Source of the DNA: Thiosocius sp963719025
GTDB lineage: Bacteria; Pseudomonadota; Gammaproteobacteria; Chromatiales; Chromatiaceae
Direction: 5' to 3'
Length of the DNA: 26,432 nucleotides
NCBI GenBank assembly: GCA_963719025.1
Contig: CAVRBK010000066.1
Span: 1 to 26,432, forward strand
Shown here: positions 14,988 to 22,030 of the stretch, piece after piece
How positions within the stretch are numbered: position 1 is the first letter of the stretch
Layout of the letters: each line of letters starts with the position of its first letter
Position numbers and translations under genes: made by a program
Notes under the pieces: model-generated
Told to the model about the DNA's origin: nothing
What the model saw: only the letters and a program-made list of their open reading frames with translations
The model's database searches: none

Positions 14988-16580
14988 ATGCATGGGCTTA
15001 GCACCCGATTTCTTTTGACCGCCACGGCAGCTGTCCTGACGGGCAGTGCCTGGGCCTTCAATCCCTTCGAGGCGATGGGCAAGGCGATGCAGGATGCGGC
15101 GCAACAGTCGCAGCAGCGTCAGGTGGCGCCGGCACCGTCGCGCGCGGCCGAGCGTCAACCGTCCAGTGATCTGGGTATGGCGATGGCCGGGCATCGCAAA
15201 ATTGTCTACGAGGGTTATTCGAAGGAGATGTTGCCGCTCAAACAGCTGATGGCGGAGGGCAAGGTCAGCCAGGCACTGATGGCCCAAAAACCGGCCGATG
15301 GTGCAGTCGACAAGCTCGATATGCTGGGGAACCTGGAGCTGGCCACGATGGCGATGGACGCCCAGGCGCTGGACGATGCGAAGGGGGCCTTCCAGCGTGC
15401 CGAGCTGACGCTCAATCAGCGCGATGAACGCAGTACGGTCGGTGGTTTTTTCTCCGGCACCAAGGACACGGTGCTGGCAACCCTGAGCGGTAATGCCGAG
15501 CTTGGTGAATATGAGGGTGCGGGCTTTGAGCGGGTCCTGATGCTCAACTACAAGTCGATTGCCCACCTGCTCGACGGAGAACGAAGTGCTTACAACGTCA
15601 CCCGTCGCGCGATCGATCTGCAGAATATCGAGAAGAAGGCGTTCGATGAGCTGCTACGCGAGGCGAGAAAAAAACTGGCAGAGGAAGAGGCCAAACAGAA
15701 GGACAAGGGCACGGATGTGGGGTCTTTCGGACTCGATGACGTGGTCGAAGAACAGTATCAGGCGACAGAAAAGCAGGCACTGAAGGTGCCGCACGCCTTT
15801 GTCAACCCGTTCGGCTTTTACGTTGCCGGCCTTGTCCAGGAGCTGGACAGCTACGAAGACAGCAGTCTGCGCGACAACGCGAAGATTTCGTACAAGAAGG
15901 CCCTCGAGCTCAATCCGAAGAGCAGCGTGATACGGGCAGCAGTCAAGGACATGGGCAAGCCGGCAAATCGCAGTCGCCGCCTGGTGAACGTGCTGATTGC
16001 AGACGGCTTTGCTCCGGAGAAGAAACTGCTCAAGTTCGATCTGAGTCTCGGTGCCTCGCTGCCGACGAATATCGAGCTGCCGCTCTACCAGCCGGTAACG
16101 AGCCGGGTGCATCGGGTGGAGATCCAGACGACATCGGGCAAGCGCTGGGCGCGCGCGTCAGAGGTTGCCGATATCTCGGCATTGGCGCTGCGCTTTCAGA
16201 AAGACTCGGGCCCGATTCATCAGTTGCGCATGATGACAACGGTTGTTCGCAACGTGATCGAGGGGCAGGCACTCAACCAGGTGCAACAGCAGGCCGGCAT
16301 CTTTGGTTCGGTGTTCGGCAAGCTGAAAGAGGCAAGGGATGAAATGGCGCATCCCGATATGCGCTCCTGGGCGACCTTGCCGTCGCGCCTGCTTGCGGCG
16401 CGCTTCTTTGTGCCGAAGTCGGTTTCGCGGCTCAAGATCGTGGCGTACGACGTCAAGGGGCGCAAGCTGAGCAGCCAGATTGTCAATATCGACAAAAGCA
16501 GCCACAACGTTGTCTATGCGCGCACGCTCGACACGACCATGTACACATCATCAAGCAAGAAAATGTGGGTGGGATCATGA
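14988..16580 (+). CDS. COG3014-like exported protein with TPR-like region
   Basis: A 530-residue exported protein. The signal peptide covers 1-23 (SAWA cleavage). There is no lipobox. A Gln-rich linker spans about 35-60, followed by a helical, TPR-like region at about 70-330. This region includes a highly charged segment (FDELLREARKKLAEEEAKQK, about 213-232) and ISYKKALELNPKSSVIRAA. The C-terminal part (about 340-530) is probably beta-rich. Layout, length and position directly before YcfL and LpoB genes match the uncharacterised COG3014 family. I recall that cluster from other gammaproteobacteria but cannot verify it here. An AGGGGAG site precedes the ATG, 20 bases after the triple-CsgG gene. 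The stop overlaps the next start as ATGA. It may scaffold the lipoproteins, which is inference. Confidence 0.75.
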   Translation: MHGLSTRFLLTATAAVLTGSAWAFNPFEAMGKAMQDAAQQSQQRQVAPAPSRAAERQPSSDLGMAMAGHRKIVYEGYSKEMLPLKQLMAEGKVSQALMAQKPADGAVDKLDMLGNLELATMAMDAQALDDAKGAFQRAELTLNQRDERSTVGGFFSGTKDTVLATLSGNAELGEYEGAGFERVLMLNYKSIAHLLDGERSAYNVTRRAIDLQNIEKKAFDELLREARKKLAEEEAKQKDKGTDVGSFGLDDVVEEQYQATEKQALKVPHAFVNPFGFYVAGLVQELDSYEDSSLRDNAKISYKKALELNPKSSVIRAAVKDMGKPANRSRRLVNVLIADGFAPEKKLLKFDLSLGASLPTNIELPLYQPVTSRVHRVEIQTTSGKRWARASEVADISALALRFQKDSGPIHQLRMMTTVVRNVIEGQALNQVQQQAGIFGSVFGKLKEARDEMAHPDMRSWATLPSRLLAARFFVPKSVSRLKIVAYDVKGRKLSSQIVNIDKSSHNVVYARTLDTTMYTSSSKKMWVGS

Positions 16581-17050
16581 ATGGGACAACTGGAAAGCTT
16601 TTTGCCGTTGCCGCGCTGGGATGTGCGGCTTTGTTGAGTGCCTGCAACACGGTGCCGGCATCCGACCCGAATGTGCGTCACTACCAGCAGGACACCATCA
16701 ATGCGTCGAATCCGCGAGCGCGCCTGGTACTGGGTTCGAAAGACCTGGTCGGCCGCATCGCCATGACCGATGCCCGGATCGGTGCGGTCGGCGAATTGAC
16801 CCGGGCCGAGGTCACGGTGCAGAACCTGAGCAACGACCGCTATCAGCTCGAGTATCAGTACGCCTGGGAAGACCGGGATGGTTTCAACATCAGTGAAAAT
16901 CGCGTGTGGCGTCGTTTTGTATTGGCGCCGCGTGAATTGAAGAGTTTTCAGACTGTGGGCAGCAGCCCGAAGGCATACGGTTTCACGATGACCGTGCGTC
17001 TGCCTGAAGATTTCTTCATCAATCAGGAAAAGTATCTGGATCGTAAATAG
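16577..17050 (+). CDS. ycfL: YcfL-family lipoprotein (DUF1425)
   Basis: A 157-residue lipoprotein. ATG 16577 overlaps the preceding stop by four bases (ATGA). A GTG at 16565 in the same frame is less likely. The signal peptide ends in the lipobox LLSAC, with lipidated Cys23. The mature protein carries the YcfL-type beta domain: LVGRIAMTDARIGAVGELTRAEVTVQNLSNDRYQLEYQ in two parts (about 60-95), then YAWEDRDGFNI and FVLAPRELKSFQTVGSSP. In E. coli, ycfL lies directly upstream of lpoB, and the same order is kept here. Its biochemical role is not established. Residue 24 is Asn rather than Asp, so by the E. coli rule the protein should go to the outer membrane. Confidence 0.85.
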   Translation: MNGTTGKLFAVAALGCAALLSACNTVPASDPNVRHYQQDTINASNPRARLVLGSKDLVGRIAMTDARIGAVGELTRAEVTVQNLSNDRYQLEYQYAWEDRDGFNISENRVWRRFVLAPRELKSFQTVGSSPKAYGFTMTVRLPEDFFINQEKYLDRK

Positions 17051-17073
17051 TCTTACAGGGGAGTCGAAGGGAC

Positions 17074-17610
17074 ATGAACACGTTTACCAGGATCGTTGTG
17101 GCAGCCAGTGCCGTGGTATTGATCGCGGGTTGTCAGTCGAATATTCCGAAGTTTGGGGGGCAGTCGGGTGTGTCCGTGGTAGACCCGGGCAGTCGCGGAC
17201 ATCTGCAGGCCGAGTTGACCATGGCCGACTACACCGAACTTGCCGAAAAAGTCACGAACAAGATGTTGAGTTCGCAGCTGGTGCAGGGTTGGGGCAGCCG
17301 CAAGCCGCGCCTGATTCTGGCAAAGTTGCGTAACAACACGGACAACGAAAATATCCGGATGGCGGATATCTATGACCGCATCACCGAGACCCTGCTCAAC
17401 TCGAACACGGTCCGGCTGGTCGATCAGTCGGCTACCAGTTTCGATTACGTGGTGCGTTCGGAACTGTCATCCAACCGCCAGTATGGCGCCAAGGGACAGG
17501 AATTGGTCGGCTACAAGCTTGAGCTCAAGTTGTTCACCATCAGTGGTGAGCTGAAGGGCCAGTGGTCGGGCACGCTGACCCTGGCAAAGGGACAGAAGTC
17601 GTTCCTGTAA
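17074..17610 (+). CDS. lpoB: LpoB-like penicillin-binding-protein activator lipoprotein
   Basis: A 178-residue lipoprotein. The signal peptide ends in LIAGC (Cys20) followed by Gln, predicting outer-membrane sorting. The globular domain spans about 45-178. It has the LpoB layout: a strand-helix segment with PRLILAKLRNNTDNENIRMA, LLNSNTVRLVDQSATSFDYVV, and a final strand pair VGYKLELKLFTI / GQWSGTLTLAK. In E. coli, LpoB spans the periplasm to stimulate PBP1b. The disordered linker here (about 21-45) is short, so the reach through the peptidoglycan would differ. It follows YcfL by 23 bases and ends the five-gene run. A strong hairpin begins 10 bases after its stop. Its domain is related to the CsgG-like units upstream. 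Confidence 0.85.
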   Translation: MNTFTRIVVAASAVVLIAGCQSNIPKFGGQSGVSVVDPGSRGHLQAELTMADYTELAEKVTNKMLSSQLVQGWGSRKPRLILAKLRNNTDNENIRMADIYDRITETLLNSNTVRLVDQSATSFDYVVRSELSSNRQYGAKGQELVGYKLELKLFTISGELKGQWSGTLTLAKGQKSFL

Positions 17611-17619
17611 TCCTTGGCT

Positions 17620-17651
17620 GACCGGCCCGGCCACCCTGGCCAGGGCCGGTC
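17620..17651 (+). terminator. strong hairpin after lpoB
   Basis: GACCGGCCC-GGCCA-CCC-TGGCC-A-GGGCCGGTC folds into a GC-rich stem of about 14 pairs with a single bulged A. No clean T-run follows (GTTGCTCC), so it may be a weak or rho-assisted terminator, or may protect the mRNA end. Confidence 0.55.
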
Positions 17652-17791
17652 GTTGCTCCTCGCCTGTTCGCCAACGGGTCGGGCAATATCCCGGCGCCGG
17701 GCCAACTGCGCACGATTCAGGCTCATGCCATCCTGTCGTCTCGTCGAATCCGGGGATTGCCGGTAGCCGGGCGTTGCAGAGTCACAGCCAA

Positions 17792-19198
17792 TCAATTCAC
17801 GGCACAGCGCATGCGTTGCAGCACATCGGCTGGCACCACTTGCAGCGCACCGTCACGCCCTACGACCAGGCGACCACTGCCGACATACTGCACCGGGCTC
17901 GCCAGACGCCCGAACCGGCACAGCTCGCCATTTTCGATCACGCGCACCTCGGCAACCCCGCATTGGGTCGCGATATCGGCGTTTGCGGCCAGGTGACGCG
18001 GCGTGCCATGCACCGGCACCACACATGCCGGCCTGACCCAATCGTAGAGCTGGCGCAGATCATCCTGCGCCGGGTGTCCGGAGACATGGATGGTGGCGTC
18101 ATTGTCGGTGATCACCGCGATGCCTAGTGCGCGCAGGCGTTGCTCGAGCTGCTGCACGGCCCGTTCATTGCCGGGGATCAGGCGGGAAGAGAAAATGGCG
18201 GTATCCCCGGGATCGAGTAACAGGTCGCGGTGCGCGCCGGCCGCCATGCGCGACAGCGCCGAGCGCGGCTCGCCCTGGCTGCCGGTGCAGGCGGCCATGA
18301 CCTCGTCGCGCGGCAGGTAGCCGAGGTGGCGGGCGTCGACCAGCTCCGGCAGGTCGGCAGGCCAGTAGCCGGTGCTGCGGGCCACCGCGAGCATCCGTTC
18401 CATCGCCTGGCCGATGACGCCAAAGCGACGTCCCGTCGCCTGTGCCACGCGTGCCAGGGTAAGCAGTCGCGCGACATTGCTGGCAAACGACGTGACCACG
18501 ATACGCCCTGGCGCCCCGGCAACCAGCGCGCGCAGTGGCTCGAACAGCCCGCCCTCTGAACCGGTGCTGCCCGCCACCACCGCGTTGGTCGAGTCGCAGA
18601 CCATGGCCAGTACCGGCTCATTGCGCAGTGCCAGCAGGCGGGCCTGGTCGTATCGCTCACCGATCACCGGGTCGGGATCGAGTTTCCAGTCACCCGTGTG
18701 CATGATCGCGCCCGCCGCGGTGCTGATCAGCAAGGCATTGGGCTCGGGAATGGAGTGGGTCATCCCGATGGTCTCGACCGTGAACGGGCCCAGCGTGAAC
18801 CGCTCGCCGATGGCGATCTCGTGCAACGGGACGCCATCGAGGCCCGCGCGGTTGAGTTTGTTGCGCGCGAGCGCGGCGGTGAAGGGCGTCGCGTAGACCG
18901 GACATCGCAGGCGTTGCCAGAGATAGGGCAGCGCCCCGAGGTGGTCCTCATGACCATGGGTCAGCACGATGCCGGCAAGTTGCTCGCGGCGCTCCTCGAT
19001 GAACACCGGGTCGGCCATCATCACCGGGTAATCGGTGAATTGATCGTTGCCGAAGGTGATGCCGATATCGACGATGATCCAGTGGCCGTCATGCCCGTAC
19101 AGCGACAGGTTCATGCCGATCTCGCCGGTACCGCCGAGCGGCAGGAACACGAGTTCGTCGGCAGCGGGCGGTTGGACTATGCTGGCTTGCGGGTTCAT
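17792..19198 (-). CDS. rnj: ribonuclease J, short form
   Basis: A 468-residue metallo-beta-lactamase/beta-CASP nuclease. Zinc and catalytic residues are visible: HGHEDH at 81-86, His148 in GMTHSIPEP, Asp170 in MHTGDWK. The beta-CASP part has TGSQGEP (305-311), IPGNE (341-345), HVSGH (371-375) and VPVHGTPRHL near 394-403. It is about 90 residues shorter than Bacillus RNase J1 (555) and seems to lack the separate C-terminal domain. RNase J acts as an endonuclease and 5'-3' exonuclease on mRNA. The ATG at 19198 has no good ribosome site, so the start or translation mode is uncertain. It is a single gene, divergent from 19345. Confidence 0.92.
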   Translation of the reverse strand: MNPQASIVQPPAADELVFLPLGGTGEIGMNLSLYGHDGHWIIVDIGITFGNDQFTDYPVMMADPVFIEERREQLAGIVLTHGHEDHLGALPYLWQRLRCPVYATPFTAALARNKLNRAGLDGVPLHEIAIGERFTLGPFTVETIGMTHSIPEPNALLISTAAGAIMHTGDWKLDPDPVIGERYDQARLLALRNEPVLAMVCDSTNAVVAGSTGSEGGLFEPLRALVAGAPGRIVVTSFASNVARLLTLARVAQATGRRFGVIGQAMERMLAVARSTGYWPADLPELVDARHLGYLPRDEVMAACTGSQGEPRSALSRMAAGAHRDLLLDPGDTAIFSSRLIPGNERAVQQLEQRLRALGIAVITDNDATIHVSGHPAQDDLRQLYDWVRPACVVPVHGTPRHLAANADIATQCGVAEVRVIENGELCRFGRLASPVQYVGSGRLVVGRDGALQVVPADVLQRMRCAVN

Positions 19199-19280
19199 GC
19201 AGAAAGGATAAGCGAAACCGGCCGGGGAATGTCTTGCCTTGAAACGCGCGCCCTGGTTCTCAGTTGTGTCCAGTGAGCGT

Positions 19281-19308
19281 TTGCCGCGAACAGGGGCGGC
19301 GCTATACT
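19281..19308 (+). promoter_or_regulatory. sigma-70-type promoter for the 183-residue protein
   Basis: TTGCCG at 19281-19286 (4/6) and TATACT at 19303-19308 (5/6), with a 16-base spacer. Predicted start near 19315 gives a leader of about 30 bases to the ATG at 19345. Confidence 0.5.
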
Positions 19309-19344
19309 TGCTTTTATCGCAACCCGGATACTCATGGAGGAGTT

Positions 19345-19896
19345 ATGAACAGCCAGAATCTGCAACAGATTATCGAAGTCGCTGACATGTTGAATCGCCT
19401 GCTGCGCAAGCTGGTGATCACGAAAGAGGGCATCCATGCCGAAACGATCGTCTCGGCCGCCGCGCGGATGGCCGGTACCATGTTGTTTCGCTCGTTTGGC
19501 GACGAGGCGGCAGACCTGCCTGCCGGATCCGTCGTCATTTCAGATCGTGCCAACCAGCAGGGCCCGAAACTGACGTCGACGCTGTTTGCCGTGCTCAGGC
19601 AGTACGGGCACACGGAGCTCGACGAACAGAACCTGAATGGTGCGCAGGAAACCACGGCCCTGGCCCGCCTGACCTTGAAGCAGACCCAGTCGCTGCTAGA
19701 GCCCTGGTATCGCAGGGCGCAGGAAACCGCCGGTCTGTCGTTCGAGGATGTCGCGTTTGCATCGGTGATGACCACGGCGATGCTGATCCATGACTGTCGT
19801 GCGGTACTGGACGTACACAGCGGTTGTGCGATTGCCATCCACGGCATCGTCGAGTCGGCCAAAACCGTGCCCGCAGAATACGCAGTCGGTGCCTGA
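19345..19896 (+). CDS. conserved-looking cytosolic protein, function unknown
   Basis: A 183-residue protein I do not recognise. ATG 19345 has GGAGG at 19336-19340 and a promoter-like sequence upstream. The frame is open to 19264, but nothing supports an earlier start. No signal peptide or membrane segment is visible. Composition is ordinary for a soluble globular protein with mixed helices. Notable segments are IIEVADMLNRLLRKLVI near the start, AARMAGTMLFRSFGDEA, and SVMTTAMLIHDCRAVLD with one of two cysteines. It is a single-gene unit between divergent RNase J and convergent GpgS genes. I assign no function. Good start signals and a normal composition argue that it is real. Confidence 0.78.
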   Translation: MNSQNLQQIIEVADMLNRLLRKLVITKEGIHAETIVSAAARMAGTMLFRSFGDEAADLPAGSVVISDRANQQGPKLTSTLFAVLRQYGHTELDEQNLNGAQETTALARLTLKQTQSLLEPWYRRAQETAGLSFEDVAFASVMTTAMLIHDCRAVLDVHSGCAIAIHGIVESAKTVPAEYAVGA

Positions 19897-19944
19897 ATCG
19901 TCGGCTCGAAGCGACGGGCGCTTTTCCCGGCAGTGCGCAGCGGG

Positions 19945-19975
19945 CAGGCCGATCAGCCCACTAGCGATCGGCCTG
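19945..19975. repeat. perfect 10-base inverted repeat at the end of gpgS
   Basis: CAGGCCGATC (19945-19954) and GATCGGCCTG (19966-19975) with an 11-base loop that contains the gpgS stop codon. No T-run follows on either strand. It lies between convergent genes, so a role in ending transcripts or stabilising mRNA is possible. Confidence 0.6.
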
Positions 19976-21166
19976 TACCGCCCGCAGCAACTGCTGGCAG
20001 ATGTCGGGGAAGGCATCATGCACCCGGTTCCAGTTCGGGATGAAGGGTGACTCCATGGGATTGGCAAGGTAGGTCTCGCCGGCGCTCATGATGCTTTGTG
20101 CAAACACCTCGACACTGCCCTCTTCGCCGTGGCGGTCGTATTCCAATCCATTGAGTTTTGCGTCGTAGAAGTATTTCTCGGTCGAATCCAGGGCGATGCG
20201 GTAGTAACTCGCCTTGATCGAGCGAAAGGCCTCGGCGGACAGGGTGACGCCTTCGGTTGCCAGTTTGCGATACAGCGATTTTGCGATCTCGACGCTCATG
20301 CGGGTCAACCCCGTGGTCGCGTCGTCTTCTGAAAGCTCCTGGTGTTTGTGATCGTAGCGATCGGCGATGTCGACCTGGCACACACTGTTGCGCGGCAGCG
20401 TGCGGTAGACCTCGGAGAGTACGCCGACTTCGAGTCCCCAGTCGCTGGGTATGCGCAGGAGTTTCACGAAGTCCCGACTCATCGAGAATTCGCCGGACAG
20501 GGGATAGCGAAAGCTGTCCATGAAGTCGAGGTAATCCATGTCCCCGACCACTTTCTGCAGTGCACGCAGCAGTGGCGTGACGAACAGGCGGGTCGCCCGT
20601 CCACTCAGCTTGTCGCCATTGATGCGGGCGTAATAGCCCTTGCAGAAGTCGAAGCTGAAGGCCGGGTTGGCCACCGGGTAGAACAGGCGTGCCGCCAGGC
20701 TGCGTTCGTAGGTGAGGATGTCGCAATCGTGCAGGGCGATGGCCTCGATATGCTCGAGTGCCAGGGCATAGCCCATGCAGTACCAGACGTTGCGGCCCTT
20801 GCCTGCCTGGGTCGGGGCGAGGTTCTGGGTTTGCAGCCTGGCGTCGATTTCGCGCAGCCAGGGGCCGTCGTTCCACAGGATATGCAGTGTCTGCGGCAGG
20901 CCGGAGAAAAATTCCTTGGCGTATTCGAACTGTTTTTCGTCGGCCTGGTCGAGGCCAACGATCACGTCGCTGATGTAGGTCGCCTTTTTCAGCTCCTCGA
21001 CGATGTGCGGCAGGGCCGGACCTTCAAGTTCCGAGTAAAGGCTGGGCAGGATCAGGGCCATCGGCCGTTCGTGTGCAAAGGTCGTTAACTCGGCCTCCAT
21101 CTCCTCGATCGGGCGGTCACACAGCTTGTGCAGTGTGGTGATGTTGCCATTCTGGAAAAAATCCAC
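19961..21166 (-). CDS. gpgS: glucosyl-3-phosphoglycerate synthase
   Basis: A 401-residue GT-A type glycosyltransferase of family GT81. It should join glucose from an NDP-glucose to 3-phosphoglycerate, the first step to the compatible solute glucosylglycerate. The N-terminal nucleotide-binding start is ALILPSLYSELEGPALPHIV (about 37-56), followed by SDVIVGLDQADE. GKGRNVWYCMGYAL (about 122-135) and the metal-binding DCD at 147-149 in ALHDCDILTYE follow. FSMSRDFVKLLRIPSDWGLE continues the acceptor region. Start is GTG 21166 with GGAGG 6 bases upstream. Only two bases separate it from the phosphatase stop, so the ribosome site lies inside the upstream gene. Pairing with the phosphatase and a GH13 phosphorylase supports the assignment. 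Mannosyl-3-phosphoglycerate synthase is the main alternative. Confidence 0.88.
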   Translation of the reverse strand: MDFFQNGNITTLHKLCDRPIEEMEAELTTFAHERPMALILPSLYSELEGPALPHIVEELKKATYISDVIVGLDQADEKQFEYAKEFFSGLPQTLHILWNDGPWLREIDARLQTQNLAPTQAGKGRNVWYCMGYALALEHIEAIALHDCDILTYERSLAARLFYPVANPAFSFDFCKGYYARINGDKLSGRATRLFVTPLLRALQKVVGDMDYLDFMDSFRYPLSGEFSMSRDFVKLLRIPSDWGLEVGVLSEVYRTLPRNSVCQVDIADRYDHKHQELSEDDATTGLTRMSVEIAKSLYRKLATEGVTLSAEAFRSIKASYYRIALDSTEKYFYDAKLNGLEYDRHGEEGSVEVFAQSIMSAGETYLANPMESPFIPNWNRVHDAFPDICQQLLRAVQADR

Positions 21167-21168
21167 GT

Positions 21169-22023
21169 CTATCCTCCGTCGGGCGGGGCAGTCGTTCCAT
21201 CCAGCTCCGCCAGTATCTGTAAAATCGCGCTGTTCCAGCCGCGGGGGCCCGGTTGTTGGGTATGCAGGGTTTTGTGTATGCCATGGCAGTCCAGACAGCT
21301 GCCATCGTGTCGCCTGACGATCACGGCGATATCCGCGTTCTGCAACATCTCTTTATCGTTGTCACTGTCTCCGAGGGCGATAGCGATTGGTGCCTTGTCC
21401 TCTGGCCGGGTGAACAGGGTGCGCATGGCCAGCATCGCCCTGGCCTTGCTGGTGTCGCCCATCAGGTGCCAGAAGCGTCCGCCCCGGGTGATCGAAAGGC
21501 CGGGTTTTGCCGCCGCGCTGCGTAGATCCTCGAGGTGCGCAGCGCTGTCATCCCAGGTGAACGGTTCACTGCACAGGCGCTGCATGGCCAGTTGCGCCGC
21601 TGACCGGGGCAGGCCGGTAGCGGCGCTGACCTGCTCGACGCGCATGTCGCCAAAGCCCTGCATGCGGTAGCCGCAGGCGTCGCGTTGTCGCGTGATGAAC
21701 TCGCGGATCTGCGCATAGGGCGGAGAAAAGCGGATCACCGCGTGTCCGGCGATATGCTCATGGGCGGTGAGTTCGAAGGGGTAGATCCTGTTTAGCGGAA
21801 AACACATCGCACCGCCGTTTTCGACGATCACGGCCTGTCGATTGTTCAGCTGTTCATTGAGTTCGATCACTTCGGCCAGCGTTTTGCTGGTGGTCAGGAT
21901 CAAGGGTATTTCGCGCTGCGCAACGGCCTGCAGTGCGGGTAGCGCCGCGTCGAAGCGATAGTCGTGATGGTCGAGAAGGGTGCCGTCGAGGTCGGTGAAA
22001 ATCATCGCCGGATCGGTTTGCAT
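21169..22023 (-). CDS. glucosyl/mannosyl-3-phosphoglycerate phosphatase, HAD-IIB
   Basis: A 284-residue HAD-superfamily phosphatase that should remove phosphate from glucosyl-3-phosphoglycerate to give glucosylglycerate. Motif I is FTDLDGT with Asp11 and Asp13. Motif II is LILTTSKT. The family-typical ENGGA follows in IVENGGAMCFP. Motif III is the lysine of TSKARAM, and motif IV is ALGDSDNDKEM. This layout matches the mannosyl-3-phosphoglycerate phosphatase family, whose members also act on the glucosyl form. The frame is open to 22098, but ATG 22023 places motif I at the start and has GAGAAGG nearby. It lies 7 bases after the stop of the broken phosphorylase gene and 2 bases before gpgS, so the three form one operon. 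Substrate preference cannot be told from the sequence. Confidence 0.88.
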   Translation of the reverse strand: MQTDPAMIFTDLDGTLLDHHDYRFDAALPALQAVAQREIPLILTTSKTLAEVIELNEQLNNRQAVIVENGGAMCFPLNRIYPFELTAHEHIAGHAVIRFSPPYAQIREFITRQRDACGYRMQGFGDMRVEQVSAATGLPRSAAQLAMQRLCSEPFTWDDSAAHLEDLRSAAAKPGLSITRGGRFWHLMGDTSKARAMLAMRTLFTRPEDKAPIAIALGDSDNDKEMLQNADIAVIVRRHDGSCLDCHGIHKTLHTQQPGPRGWNSAILQILAELDGTTAPPDGG

Positions 22024-22030
22024 GGCCTTC

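Noticed and set aside
14661..15566. 301-codon minus-strand frame
   Set aside because: It spans the junction between two conserved plus-strand genes and shows no protein features.
19945..19975. Rho-independent terminator at the gpgS end
   Set aside because: The stem is perfect but there is no T-run on either strand, so it is listed only as an inverted repeat.
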